A stretch of 64,000 nt of DNA from Mimachlamys varia (GCA_947623455.1 OX392527.1:54108401-54172400), one strand, 5' to 3'; positions 12,061-24,318 are shown, counted from the stretch's first letter. Translations and numbers: made by a program. The notes: generated by a model from the sequence alone, not told the origin.

Positions 12061-13191
12061 AGCTCACCTGGTCCAAAGGACCCAGTTGAGCTTATACCAT
12101 ACCGTGGTGTCCGGGTCCGTCCGTCCTTCAACAATCAACTTCTTCTTCATAACCACTGATTGGAATTTAATTAAATGTGGTAGGAAGCATGTGGGATTCA
12201 AATTAATACAAATGATTGGGCTGACCCCCTAGGGGCCTAGCTGAGGGGCGGGGCAAAAAGGGGGTCAATTTAGCTGTGTTCATATAAAGACTTCTTTTCT
12301 AGATCTAAGCAATGTACAACATTTATATTTCAGTGGTAGCATCCCTAAGTGGCTAGGATTTAATTTATGTAAAGGAAGGGGCTGAGGGACGGGGCCAAAA
12401 GGGTCAATTCGGCAATATTCATATAAACGACTTCTGCTCTAGATCTTAGCAATGTACAACATTCATATTTCAGTGGTAGCATTCCTACAGAAGGTGACTG
12501 GGATTCAAATTATACAAATGATAGAGCTGACCCCCATGGGCCCTAACGGCCAAAAGGGGTCCATTTCACAATATTGACATAATTTTTAAACAGTAAAGAT
12601 CCCAACCCCAAAACTATATATACAATTGCTAAGCATAAAGAGACAATCACAAATATCATTTTAGATTTGACTCCAGGGTCTGCCACGCCCTTTCTGACTT
12701 AACTAATTGGGTCCTAACTTTTAAACGGCTGAGATCCCCACTCCACAACTATATATACAATTGCTGAGCATAAAGAGATGATCACAATCATGATGTTAGA
12801 TTTGACCCCCAGGTCTGCCATGCCGTTTCAGACTTGACTCCTGAATCATAACACTTAAACAGAAGAGATCCCCATCCCAAAACTATACGATCATAAGCAT
12901 GATTTAGGATTTGATCCTAGCAATTTGCTAAACCCCTTGCAGACTTAACATCACAAAACACTACAATTGCTGGGCATAACGAGGACATAATATTTAATAT
13001 GAACCAATTTTAAATAAATCTCCTCAAAAATGCTGTTTTGAATCAGAAAGCTAAGAGTTCATTAAAGGCAGATCCCACACTGGAAAAGTTTATGTTATTT
13101 AACTTACACATAACTTTTTGATGCATTTGCTGAAAGCCAGGTGAGTGATTATTTAACAGGTGAGCAATACAGGCCCTCTGGGCCTCTCGTT
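12061..13191 (+). mobile_element. terminal-hairpin element, family B
   Basis: The element shares its ends but not its core with family A. The left end is AGCTCACCTGGTCC, loop AAA, GGACCCAGTTGAGCT. The right end has CAGGTGAGC twice (13140 and 13157 region), then the hairpin AGGCCC-TCT-GGGCCT and terminal CTCGTT. The core has two units of about 140 bp containing CAATGTACAACATT and CATATTTCAGTGGTAGCAT (near 12310 and 12450), then three units of about 130 bp with ACTATATATACAATTGCT and AAGAGATCCCCA (near 12610, 12740 and 12870). No ORF of note. The base changes in the left hairpin stem relative to family A are compensatory (GGCCC/GGGCC versus GGTCC/GGACC). Confidence 0.7.
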
Positions 13192-13279
13192 ACTGGAAAT
13201 CAATAATAAAACAAAGAATTCCGAACATTTCTGTTTTGATGCTGTTTTGAACACTGCAGAAGACATTTCTCTACTCTTT

Positions 13280-13580
13280 TATGCTAACTGTTAAGTCGAT
13301 TATTACAATTTGGTAGTGGTACAGTTGACAACACTTCTCTCCGAATCTAAAGGGAATTTTCCAATGAAATTAATGCGATTGTTTACTTTTTGGGCCAATG
13401 GAATTTAGCTTTAAAATTACGGCCTCCAATTGAGGACAAATGTGGCTCTCTAATGAAACTTGAACCTCAATTCCCATTAGAAGCGAAACAAGGCTTTCAA
13501 TAATGCAGAATGAAACTGAAGAAGACAAAGAATTTTCGTTACAACGATTGTGCAATTGAGGTTAATTGAGATTTTTATAT
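13280..13580. promoter_or_regulatory. enhancer-like stretch, possible conserved non-coding element
   Basis: Unique sequence dense in developmental factor motifs: TGTTTAC (forkhead type), ATTAAT, CTAATGA, CCATTAG and TTAATTG (homeodomain type), CCAAT and ACAAAG (Sox type). Both strands are open for more than 50 codons here, which fits base composition as well as coding. I see no start codon or splice signal that decides for a gene. Functional status is inference from motif density only; cross-species conservation would be needed. Confidence 0.25.
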
Positions 13581-13625
13581 AAGTGCATATATAGTTAATA
13601 TTTAGAAGGGGTTCTTTTAAGTTAA

Positions 13626-13783
13626 GGTAAAACAATCCGATGGAGACAAAGGACGCTTTGACCTTGAGGAGAAAAAGAAATTGAGTGTTCCGTTGGTGGC
13701 CAAATTACTAATTGGGAACCGTTTTTCAGTGAGGACATTAAAGATGTGTCCACTGGGACCAGAACTCACTGTTGATCTTTGAA
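13626..13783 (+). CDS. weak candidate exon, unidentified
   Basis: After a pyrimidine-leaning tract ending TTAAG there are about 52 open codons (GDKGRFDLEEKKKLSVPLVA and onward to a TGA at 13781-13783). Charge distribution looks protein-like, but no ATG begins the frame, the antisense strand is open too (13617-13847), and I recognise no family. It may equally belong to the adjoining enhancer-like stretch. Confidence 0.15.
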
Positions 13784-13989
13784 CGACTTTGTTCTTGATT
13801 GGATATGACCTGAGGGAGACATCAACATGGCATTGGAACAATACCAAATGGTGCCGAGTCTCATGTCAACAGAGACATGGGTAGAAAACAGAGCAAGGCC
13901 ATATATATACAGATACATGGCTTGAGTGACCTTCTGTGGCCCAGGACAAGGGTCATCATGTCTTATCTTTATTGGATATTGCTGAATGA

Positions 13990-14170
13990 ACAGAACAAAA
14001 AGTGCTGATGTTTCGTGCCCTTCATCTCAAATCGATTGATTAATTTTTATTCTATAAACACATGTTACCTTTATTTACACACATAAGTAACTATTTGAGC
14101 AGCAATTGATCATTGTGACATCTGTGAACGTAACACCCGAGTTAATTAATAGAGGTTATAATGGTTGTTT
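13990..14170. promoter_or_regulatory. second enhancer-like stretch
   Basis: ATCGATTGATTAAT (Pbx/Hox-like), TAAACACA and TTTATTTACAC (forkhead-like), CATTGTG (Sox-like) and GTTAATTAAT occur within about 150 bp of non-repetitive sequence. No coding signal. The call is inference from motif clustering. Confidence 0.2.
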
Positions 14171-14299
14171 TTCGTATTTTATTTTACCACAGACCAACCT
14201 GTACAAATATTTCTGCATAAAGATATAGTGATGCTTTAGACAGAAAACACTTGGAAAACTTGCAGAAAACGGTCCTTATATGTAAATTAGTTTAGCAGG

Positions 14300-14430
14300 A
14301 ATCCACCTAAATTCTACCTAAAATATCCACCTATAATCTACGTAAAATTCTACCTAAAATCTACACATAAAAGTCTACCTAGAATTCTACCTAAAATTTA
14401 CCTAATCTCCATTTAAAATTCTACCTTATC
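14300..14430 (+). repeat. degenerate CTACCTAAAATT minisatellite
   Basis: About eleven imperfect copies of an 11-13 bp motif, CTACCTAAAATT or CCACCTATAAT. The reverse complement of the same motif occurs at 16595-16705. Confidence 0.7.
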
Positions 14431-16594
14431 TCAACTCAAATTTCATTCAAAGTAAAACAAAAACATAAACCTCCTGTTCCTGATAGTAAGCTAATGGAGC
14501 TGTTAGCAACATATCCCCTTTTTAGCGCTAAAACTACGAGTAGTTTTGGCGTCTATTGCTGCCACTATTCTGTGACCTTTTGACCCATGTCATTTTTTCC
14601 CCTCCCACTCCGGAAAATCTTGAATAACTACCAATCGCATGAGATATGAACTATTTGAAAGCCTGAACATTAAAGGAAATGATGCTCCCATGGTATTGTT
14701 GATAATTATGATGACTTTAATAATCTATATGCAATTTGTAACAAAGAAATCAATTTTTAACTCCCACAGCTCATTTAAATATTACGTCTCTGCTCTTAGT
14801 TTGACCCATCTGTGTATACATAACCTCTCGGTCCAGCTTTCGTGATCGGTGCTATATATACACTCGTATACGGATCGTTGTATGTCCCAGACACACCGCT
14901 AACAGGTGCGTGTGTACTGTCATGCAATTTGTATTAAACTTTGATTATATAATCGCTTCATAGCCAACAGTCCTGGTTTTGATTTGATTTCTGACCGAAG
15001 GCCATCTTGGACATTTAGCTCACAGAATACCATCTTTCAGTTGATAATGCCTTTTCTTAAGAAGAAAAAAGAAAGGAAATAATCCAAATTTTCTTAAAAA
15101 CAAATGAAGATAGTCTATGGTTGGTACCAAGATCCTTCTGGGACCTATCGTTTAATGTTCATACAGATATGTTTGACTTACTATGTATGTGCATACGTTA
15201 GTGTCTGATGCACGGGACATTCTTTATCCGATGTCTTAAATGTTTATAAAACTTAATAGTTTATATATATGTTCTTAAGTTAATGTCGCATTTGGTTTTC
15301 TACAAACGACATCATATCTTAAATCTTTTATGAGATATACATGTACATATGTATGATATTGAATGAAATGAAACGAAATGTTTAAATTGCTACATTACAT
15401 CCGTTTTCATTAATCGTACTTTTAGGAGGTTGGTATGATATGTCTACTTCATAATGCAAACTGTTATTACCTTACAAACAAACATTTTATTATCAAAACA
15501 AACCAGTATGTGTCGTTTCAACTTTGATCTGCCATTGCTCCCGTAATTAATCCTCATCTTGCATTTCCAACTGGATCTCAGGTGTGATTTTTTGCTTAAA
15601 TTGTTTTAAGTGTTGCAGGGAAGGTTTATGAAATAAAGCTTCATTTTGTGTCTAACAAACTAATACCGTTTATTTCAATGCATATATTAAAAGAAACACA
15701 TTCGCTTCCCTGTAAATTGATCAATATTCATTTCAAAATTGAAAAAAAATGATATTTTAGTCATCCCTATTCTGAAACCTGCTGATATCGAAACTTAGTA
15801 ACCCACACAACAAAATCACTTCAATAGCTGTTAAAAAATACATACTTTTGTTAGAAGTTTTAGCGTTTCAGTACTTTCAGTACTTTGATTAATACAGGAT
15901 ATGACCAAAAGGAATCAATAATATACACATGTATATATACCTATGCAGTTAAATATCTATGAGTATTATATCTCAATTATTTTGAATTTATACCAGTCTA
16001 TCAGTTAAACTGATGAATGATGTACATTTCTCAGTATGATTTCAGTAATGAAAATTGCCCCATAATAAATTCAAAATAGCAGTTTGTTAACAACTTGATC
16101 CTGGAATGATAATTGCCACATTTCAATTCCCAGCTGTTTATACATTTATATTTGCTAAAACCAAACTAAACTTTCCAAACAAATCAGTTGACCTAAAGAA
16201 CTGAAGAAACACTGCTGTTATACAGGCCATGTATCACATTAAATGAACATAAAAACAGTACTGGTTGTTTATAATAACCTGCAGTTGTGGTATGGAAGTG
16301 TACTGATATTGCTGCTCTTGTTTGTGTCCATGATTTTGTCACAAGTTCAAATGTTTTCATAAACTAAGACACAATGCAACCATCCCAGACTAGGAAATGA
16401 GCTGAATTTATCACAAGTTCCTGTGTAACTGTGTTATTCAAAAATGACCAATCAGAGATGAGGATTCTGGACTGCAGACCCATATGTTTATAAAGTACAA
16501 AATTCCACCTACATTGTACCTAGAAATTTTAAGTTTAATTTCCCCACAAAATTCCACTTAAATAGAAATTTGAGTTTAGTTTTCCTACTAAGGT
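14431..16594. other. unique AT-rich DNA, no gene seen
   Basis: About 2.2 kb with frequent stop codons on both strands. A 68-codon open frame at 14639-14845 has no supporting signal. No RNA gene, element terminus or array is visible. Confidence 0.6.
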
Positions 16595-16705
16595 GTTGTT
16601 AAATAGATTTTGGGTAGACTTTAGGTAGAATTTTAGGTAGAGTTTTGCTTCAGGCTTGGGTAGAATTTAGACTGATTCTAGGTCTACCTAAAGTCTACCT
16701 ATGAA
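16595..16705 (-). repeat. inverted copy of the CTACCTAAAATT minisatellite
   Basis: TTTAGGTAGAATTTTAGGTAG and related units (for example GGTAGACTTTAGG) are the reverse complement of the motif at 14300-14430. The pair brackets about 2.2 kb and could be remnants of inverted element ends. Confidence 0.6.
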
Positions 16706-17814
16706 CCTGCCACCTTATGCAGATTCTTCCTGGAATACCTTCATTTCCAGGCGTAATCCTCTAGAATTCTACTTAAGCATTTCGTACATTTCGGACTCTC
16801 ATAACCATCTGCATTTTCAATTGCTGTCAAAAATTGATGTGTTATATGTGTGACACCATTCAGGCAACGACACATAATATTGGATAATAGACAGTTTATT
16901 CGTGATCGTAAATTACACCAACATCACAAGTACATTTTCATGGTAATTCAACATCATTAAGCTAATCGTACTTCGGCGTTGTGTTTCAGTCTGAGTAAGT
17001 CAATTGTCAACTTACAAGTCACATACCCTGGCCTGTAGCCCTCCTGGCGACCTCTTGGGTTAGACTGTCAAAGACCTACTCCAGAGTCTTCTCATGGTAT
17101 AGACTGACTCTCTGACTATACTAGTTCATACTTATAATTACTAATCCCCTTCGTATGCAAAATAGTGCCTTGTGCATAAATAATTGTTGTCCATCTGGTG
17201 TTACTTAGCTGACCAATACTTCACCCTGCCCCGGTTTACTGATGTAATAGACAGAGACCTAAAACAACTAGTTTACTCTGACAGCACATCTCCCATCAAC
17301 ACAGTACCTAGGCTAATTAATACTTCCCAGCTAGTAAGCTTACTGTGGTATATTTATCTCAATATCATATCAGCATGTCTACTTTGTTACATATGAAACT
17401 TTTACAATCATGTTATCAAAGCTCAAAATGAAATGTGTTTTAATTTCAACTATTTTAAACATCTTTTTAAAAGTTATGCTGACGATTAAGAGTTAAGCGG
17501 TTCCATTTTTAATGCCATTGATCAGAGTTCGTTCTGACAGGAAACAATTAGCAACAGATTTAGTCATTATCACATTGAGGACTTTTGTTTTAAATGTAAA
17601 TTATTATAACTGTTTATTATGGCGCCGCTGTCATATTCGTTACTACATGATGGCCTTTAGTTGTCTGGTCTGTTTTTATCTTTCTCTTAGTAAATAAATT
17701 CAAATGGCGTAAAGACATACATGTATCAACAAAATGCTATTTAAACTTCTTTATCTTGCAAGAAAAATATTTAGTTATGTAGTTCAATTTGCATAGAAAA
17801 ATATTAAGTGTATG
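16706..17814. other. unique DNA, no gene seen
   Basis: AT-rich sequence with two short open frames (17184-17396, 17512-17697) that start at non-ATG or weak starts and show no family likeness. Confidence 0.6.
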
Positions 17815-18445
17815 TTTCATGGCGTCTGTCGTCCATCCGTCAACAAGTGTCTTTTTCTTCATAACTGCTCAACAGAATTTGACCAAATTTGGTCAGAAGC
17901 ATCCCTATGGGGTGGGGACTAGAAATTGTACAAATGGTGGGGTCTTGGGGTGGGGCTAAGATGGGTCAATTTGGCTATATTGGTATAAAGGACTTCTTCT
18001 CTGAAACCAAACAATGGATTTCACTCATATTTGCCTGGAAGCATCACTATGGGGTGTGGATTCGAAATTGTACAAATTGTGGGGCTGATACCCTAGGGGC
18101 CTGAGGGATGGCGTCATAAGGGGTCCATTTGGCGATATTCATATTAACTTCTCTGGATCAAAGCAATGTACAACCTTCATATTTGCCTGGTAGCATCACT
18201 ATGGGACGTGGATTCAAATTTGTACAAATGATTGGGCTGAAAAGAGTCAATTTGGCATTATTCATATTAACGACTTCTTCTCTGGATCTAAACAATGTAC
18301 AACTTTTATATTTCAGTGGTAACATTCCTAGGTAGCTGGGATTCAAATTATACAAATGATGGAGCTTACCCCCATGGGCCTAAGTGGCGGGCCAAAAGGG
18401 GTCCATTTCGCAATATTAACTTAACTTTTAAATGATTAAGATCCA
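17815..18445 (+). mobile_element. degraded family B element core
   Basis: Matches the core of the element at 12061-13191: GTCCATCCGTCAACAA, TTTTTCTTCATAACTGCT, CTATGGGGTG, CAAATGATTGGGCTGA, CGACTTCTTCTCTGGATCTA, ACAATGTACAAC, TATTTCAGTGGTAACATTCC and CCCCATGGGCC. Neither terminal hairpin is present, so this is a truncated relic. Open frames at 17889-18104 and 18129-18335 are relic read-through. Confidence 0.65.
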
Positions 18446-18700
18446 CATCGCTTAAGTTTGAATATCGCCATATTCCACGCATATTTAATGTTCAGGTTGC
18501 TGGGACCTGATTGGCTGATTGCTTTCCGCAAGATATCTTTCAAAGGAATGATTGCATTTTGATGAAACTTGCTTGGTAGACTCATAACCTAAACCCCTCG
18601 CTCAAGTTCGATTTGTATGAATGTTGCCCACTTTAATTTCATGTAATACAATATTTGCATGGGCGGGGGATCTTGACGACTATGTCCTTGTTTTTTCAAC
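18446..18700 (+). repeat. possible interspersed-repeat tail
   Basis: The stretch holds TTGCTGGGACCTGATTGG, AGATATCTTTCAAAGGAATG and GGGCGGGGGATCTTGACGAC. I recall this kind of sequence as recurring in bivalve genomes. Nothing in the window repeats it, so the call rests on memory. Confidence 0.3.
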
Positions 18701-20515
18701 ATTTGAAATCTTCTCCTGTCATCACTCACTTATCCTTTAGATATATATTTTCTAATTGTTGATTGAAAGGTTTGAAGGTAATCGACATAAACCATACAGA
18801 TATCGTGTTTCTGCGGTCTGGACTAGGTCTAGATGTAATTAAGTGTCTTGTAAACAATGCTATTCAAATAACCGCACCTTTAGATGTCATTTTTCGCCCG
18901 CGTTGTAGCGATGGAATGCTGTGTATTTTGATTCCAATAACATTGTAACAAAACAAAGCTACATGTGTCATAGGTGTTGTTGAATTATATTCAGAAAGAG
19001 AAAAACATCAGATTCACACCGTACAACACCATGTCTTCACTGAAACGTTGACACCGACGGACAAAGGCAGGAAGCAACGAGATATCGCAGCAAGTACAAG
19101 GAATCCGACAATTAACATGAAGGTAAAACCAAACTGATCAGAGACCATTTTATATTGACACCATACAGTTAGGTCTATCCTGACGCCTATCGAAAAGAAA
19201 GCATTACAAGAGGATCTGGGGACTAGTTCCTACACAGATATACTCGATAGCCTAAATAAAGAAGACAACAGAATATTTCTAGTTTCCAGTTGCCTTGTAG
19301 AAGGAAAGCAATATGTTATACAGCGTAATATAACCATTACTTAATGTCCTTATTCGAATCCCAAAGAAGGGAAAATATGCTGGATTCACAGAATAATTGC
19401 ATCAACAGCAGAGTGGGACACACTTTCATCGACGGTCTGTGTAAATACTGACAGCTGTATCAATTACCACGCTCGATTAACCTGTGATTTACGGTTGTGT
19501 CCGTCAAACTGATCACCACACAACAATGTACTTTCTCTTCCCATGGAAAGCTAGACATCACTCCAACTTCTATCAGACTTGAACATTTTGTTTTTTAACA
19601 ACCGAATTTTAGCGGTATCATGTACTGTACCAGGTAATAAAGTGAATTTGTGCACACTAGACAATGCTGTATTCAGATCATTCTACCTTCTCTAAGCAGA
19701 TGAAACTTCATGTCTGTATTTTGGAACGATTGCCTCTGCTCTATGTGTCATTGTATCAACCTCTTATTACATGGCTCAAATAATATAACTTCAGACGAAC
19801 TACAAACGAACCCCGTCAAAGTAAACAGCCAACAAAGCCCTACGGCATTCACCATTAAGCATGAGATAATCTAACTCCAGCCTCTATGATCCTTCGTTAC
19901 TAGAAAAAAATGACGGATTTCTCTTTTGCTTAACGCTTTTTGTTTCGGGGAGATAATTACTCATCCTGAACTAATCTGTTGTTGTTTTTCTTATCTATCA
20001 TATCGATAGCGGTATATGATACCCAGGGTCATACATGACTGTTGTCAAGATAATCATATGTCAGGAAATCTTATCTCCTGGAAAATTCTATTTTGATGTG
20101 TCGAGTAGTTGTTATAAATTCACCTACTAAAATGTTCAATTGTTTAAAATAAACACTTCTGAACTTTATATTGGGGAGTTATACAAGTCCATAATATTAT
20201 CCTCTCCTGATTAAGTATTTTTCTGTTGAGGAATATCAGTATAATTATGTGATTTCTAAGTATCGGAGCTGTCAAAAGCCGTCTTGATAACAACCCACCG
20301 TCCAACATATGGTGTTTACATGTTGCAGTTGATTCGTTATTCTAGGGATTGCTCTAAATATCGATAATTTCGTGAAAGATATCGACTACTTAGGAACAAA
20401 CTTACAGCACATGCATATAAGAGATGCAGTTCATGATGAGTAATTATCACCGAAACCAAAAGCATTAAGCTAAACCAGTCTGTCAATCTTTAAGAGATGC
20501 ATGTTGATGAAGATT
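18701..20515. other. unique DNA, no supported gene
   Basis: One 61-codon open frame (18763-18948, non-ATG start) and scattered short frames; none has splice or family support. No arrays or element ends seen. Confidence 0.55.
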
Positions 20516-20520
20516 AAGAG

Positions 20521-20605
20521 CAAGTTTTATGGTCACCATTTTGGTCTCACTGAGAAAAATTCTGTATCCTTGTAGGATACAAAGGTGGAGGGTTTGGGAT
20601 ATGTT
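20521..20605 (+). repeat. fragment of interspersed family M (copy C)
   Basis: CAAGTTTTATGGTCACCAT and the following hairpin-like GTATCCTTGTAGGATACAAAG align with the start of copy B at 27189 (CAAGTTTTATGGTCGCCAT ... ATCTTTGTGTAATATAAAG). Only the first 80 bp or so are present. Confidence 0.55.
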
Positions 20606-21016
20606 TATTCGTATGCCTAATAATTGAAAATAGTATACCTCATTCATTTAAGTGCTTATACGATTCTAGTAGTTGCTCCGGTCCCACTATTTTAGTTTAT
20701 TGGCCCAGAGTCAAGGACTACGGGCCGACGCTATATATTTTGACGTCATAATGTGCAGGATGACGTTATATACATAGGGATTGAAAGTCATTTTTTTTAA
20801 CTTTCATAGTGCTATGAAAGGTCAGCCGTTACATCCATATTGAATGAAGCCCGCTATCGTCTTCAGTATATTTCCTCATAGCGTTTGTCGTGTTTTTAAC
20901 AAAGTATTCTCCAAGATAGCTCACTACCATATACTTGTATCGTCGTCCGCTTTTCTTGGAAATGAAAGCTTTCATAATGAGAGACCGAAAACGTTTACCA
21001 AAAAAGGACAATAATC

Positions 21017-21175
21017 GGATGGACCAGACACAAAAACAAAAGAAAAGACAATGACTGGTATGAATGAGAAACTAAAACAAAATAAAATACGATTACCGGA
21101 ATAGATGAGACATCAAAACAAAAGAAAAGACAATTACCGAAATGGATGAGACACGAAAATAAAAGACCAGACAAA
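21017..21175 (+). repeat. 41-bp imperfect tandem repeat, about four copies
   Basis: Units share GATGAGACA, CAAAACAAAAGAAAAGACAA and TTACCGAAAT with decay between copies. The DNA on either side (20606-21016 and 21176-22319) is unique and shows no supported gene. Confidence 0.7.
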
Positions 21176-22319
21176 ATCGGGAACCGAGGAAACGCCAGTA
21201 AAAAAGAAAGGCATCAACATAAAGTAGTTGTTAGTGATTCTAAGTCGCGAAATGTTTTATGACTAACGTTCAAGTACCTATAAATACATTTATATAGGGC
21301 ATTTATGTAGTGTGTTTATGTAGTGTGTTTCGAATGAGAACTAATGATAAAACATATGTCTTTAACATACCACAAGTGACATTAGCAATGGACTTTTAGT
21401 ATAACGCTAACGACGATACAACGTTGTACACGTGTAATCCTACTGAATCAATCGTAGGTCGTGATGGCGTTCACATCTGTTTAAAATCGACTTAACATAC
21501 ATTGGCCATTGACTGTCAAACGTATATCGCGCAAATGTCTATACCGTACCTAATTAAAATATAAACCTTAAGTGACATTTTCCGCTGAGTTTTTTTTGTT
21601 AAATCCTAACAAACCTGATAGCGCTACGCCTTCTGGTGAGATCAATTCACATAGAACACACTGAAGCAGAACGTTTGATTTAAAACCCACTGGTGTGAAA
21701 ACCCCATATCTTTGAGAAATGTAATAATGGAAGAATTAGCAAATAATGGAATTCATAAATCATTCACATCGGTATTCATAAGGAACATGAATGGTACCTG
21801 GATTACAGGGAAATTACATGAAGAGCGCCAGTGCTTAAACAACAGCTGTTCTCCAACAGGGATTATCTGGAACAATGACAGTCATACAGTACAAAACACA
21901 GTACATGTATGACTCGTAATAGCCTGAATCACATCGTCGTCTCGTTTTCAATTTCTGAAGTTCAATCGTACTGATTCAACGCGTGATCAGATGAAATCAA
22001 CATTTTGCGTGTCCTTAACGACATCATATGGCACAAACCTTGTTTAATTGATAACGAAGACGCTATTGATCTGCAGTGATGTTTAGATGAACAGTTTGTT
22101 ATGAATGACTGATATGTTGCGTTATGTCGATAAATGGCGTATGGTGAATTAAACACTACTGCGGATCCAAGGAGCAGTACTTTATTGATGAAATAATGAT
22201 AAAGACAAATAGCAGACCGACGGGTTGATTCACGTGCGAACTAAACCATATGGTAATAAAAACAAATTGGCAGCAGAAGGGGAGAGAGGAGGGGCGATGC
22301 AAATAGAAAGCAAAAGTTA

Positions 22320-22560
22320 GGGGAAAAAACAGAGAATACCGAAATGACAACAAAACCATAATCCGACCTCAAAATCGATTACATTAGGGATAAAATATAA
22401 ATAATGGAGAACCTTGTAAAAGTACAAGAGATTAAGACTAGGTGTTCCGGAAGAGGAAGCGTCTTCCGCTTAATCGACGACACTGCCATTTAAATCTCGG
22501 TCACATCCAAGTAAACGTCAAGTTCTCAAAGTGAGCGATCACAACAAACAAGCACAATAA
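22320..22560 (-). repeat. interspersed family M (copy A)
   Basis: Inverted relative to copy B at 27185-27560. Shared blocks include GAGAATACC, CAACAAAACC, CTCAAAATCGAT, GTAAAAGTACAAGAG, GGTGTTCCGGAAGAG, GCGTCTTC, ATCGACGACAC and GGTCACATCCAAGTAA. An ATG (ATGGAGAACC) opens about 29 codons with similarity to the antisense frame of copy B before a stop, so the family may derive from a coding sequence. Confidence 0.65.
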
Positions 22561-22959
22561 TGAGCATGCTCAAAAACGTCCAAAAAGAAATAGTTCAAGT
22601 CAGTGGACAGCTTAACTGTAAAAGAAAAAAACAATACAGTGACGACGCGATAAAGGGAAACGATAGAGAAAGAGTGAAGGAGGAAAGTCATTTATTGACA
22701 AAAGAAAAAATTATAAAACATAAACTTATTTGTTCCAAGTAAGACCAATCGACAGTTAATTGATCTGATAAACTACCTCAGCTACTGCCGCCTGACTTAA
22801 CATAGTACCTGGGTAAACATGTGTAGCATACAGACTCAAGTCCAGAATGAACTCCAAACTTCAGTCCAAAGATACGTTGCTTTCATTGTGACAGGAATAG
22901 AATAAGGCCACAACAGATGACTCTTGTTTCAAACAAGCATTGAGGAAGACATTCACCAA

Positions 22960-23420
22960 AGCGATCGAGGTCATTTTCCTCCGAGCCCATCAATCTATCT
23001 CATTTAATGATTGATTATATTTTGTGGAAGCTTTCTTATTTCACACAATATTCACCAACCCGAATGCTTGGTCAAATTCCACTGGAGAATATAATATACA
23101 TTAATTCATCTTAAAATCCCTCGTACGTTTTATCATCAGACGCCGAAACGAGTGTGTGTCGTCGTCTTTAGGGTTTGACGAACTGGCTCAATCCCTTAAC
23201 ACATCTTATAACTTGTGTAATTGAGAGAAGAAAAATGATATAACTGATCGATTTATGAGGAGTAGAACTGAAAATGTCCTTTTTCCACTTTGATTAATTT
23301 TGAAGCCTTTATTTCTGCTCGGAAACCTGATTATACTTTCATTCTGCCAATTGTTAGCAATTAGGTTCATTATTTATGAAACGAAATTCGAAGAAAAGAA
23401 ATGTAGCAAACTTTTTTTAA
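22960..23420. promoter_or_regulatory. enhancer-like stretch
   Basis: Non-repetitive sequence with TTTAATGATTGATTATA, TTGTGG, CTTTGATTAATTTT, CCAATTGTTAGCAATTAGG and TTATTTATG, a mix of Hox/Pbx-, Runx- and homeodomain-like sites. No coding evidence. The call is inferred from motif density and is a candidate for conservation testing. Confidence 0.2.
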
Positions 23421-23716
23421 GGAGCATGTAGAGTGAAGCCGTCCATCAACGAATTCTTTGCAATTACCGAGTATTTTCTTATTCTCCTGAACGTGTTAAT
23501 TGTTTGCACGAAGATTCAACATCTTATCACAACTTTTTCGCTGAGAATTACGCAGAACGCAACAATATGTGCTTAGGTTTGAAATATTTCCCTTCAAAAG
23601 TCCATTGTCCAATGTTTATTGATTTGGGAAACCATGCCAGTTTGCCCTTCAAATATGAGATTAACTTCTGTAGAATTTTCTGTTTCTTAACTATAGTATT
23701 ACTGATTGGTTATTTC

Positions 23717-23850
23717 TGTATTGGCAGAGTTATTGGTCCTTGGCCTGCTATATTGGCCCGAGGCGAAGCCGAAGGACAATATAGTCGAGTTATTGGTCCT
23801 CGGCCTGCTATATTGGCACGAAGTGAGGACCAATAACTCGGCCAATACAG
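23717..23850. repeat. 134-bp foldback element
   Basis: The ends are inverted: CTGTATTGGCAGAGTTATTG at 23717 and its near-complement CAATAACTCGGCCAATACAG ending at 23850. Inside, AGTTATTGGTCCT and GGCCTGCTATATTGGC occur twice, 60 bp apart, and an inner hairpin pairs CTATATTGG with the GGACAATATAG side. No ORF is meaningful. It looks like a miniature inverted-repeat element. Confidence 0.65.
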
Positions 23851-24168
23851 AACTATTGTGACAAGAAAGTAAGGACAAGCACATCATTAATACACAAGAC
23901 ATCTCCTTTATATAATGTCAGTATCTAGGCCTATCAAACATTCAGTATACAAAGTCAACCTTGTTATTTTGTCGTTCCGTGCATGTGACCTTTGTATAGA
24001 AAATCTAAAATATCGAAGTCACTCTCAAAAAATAAAGAAATGACAATAAACAATTTGCTTTTTGACAGATGGCGTGTAGGCCTAAGTTTGAAACATCCTT
24101 GTCGTCCAAATGTTCAGGTCCGTGTTTACTACGCAGTTCAGAATCAGAATTCATCTCGGTTACAGTAC

Positions 24169-24318
24169 CTGGAAGTTATCATTATCCAAGACATTCCTCA
24201 TCCACATTGTTCTTCCCTTTGTACAATTTCCATGCCGGAGAGGGTCTGCTGCTAATCTCTCCGTCATTTCCTCCTCATTTAATATTCGTTTTCTCTGTGG
24301 TAACGCCGGTCCGTCCAT
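24169..24318 (-). CDS. candidate coding exon, unidentified protein
   Basis: Reading the minus strand, ATGGAC at 24318 follows a possible acceptor (CATTCTCAG) and opens exactly 50 codons. The frame begins MDGPALPQRKRILNEEEMTE, contains HGNCTKGRTMWMRNVLDN, and ends NFQ at a CAG/GTACTG donor-like site at 24169. Reading on without splicing hits a stop two codons later. The acidic and basic residue mix looks like real protein. The plus strand is also open (24069-24350, 93 codons after a TTTTTGACAG acceptor), but that frame is Ser/Pro/Phe-rich, as antisense frames often are. I do not recognise the family; a domesticated or decayed transposase is possible. Confidence 0.3.

Noticed and set aside
20829..21011. 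60-codon minus frame with SKKSGRRYKYMVVSYLGEYF
   Set aside because: It looks mildly protein-like, but it starts at a non-ATG codon, has no splice signal I trust and matches no family. Left out of the features.
22560..22742. 60-codon Lys-rich ATG frame
   Set aside because: The composition follows A-rich DNA at the edge of a repeat copy, with no other support.
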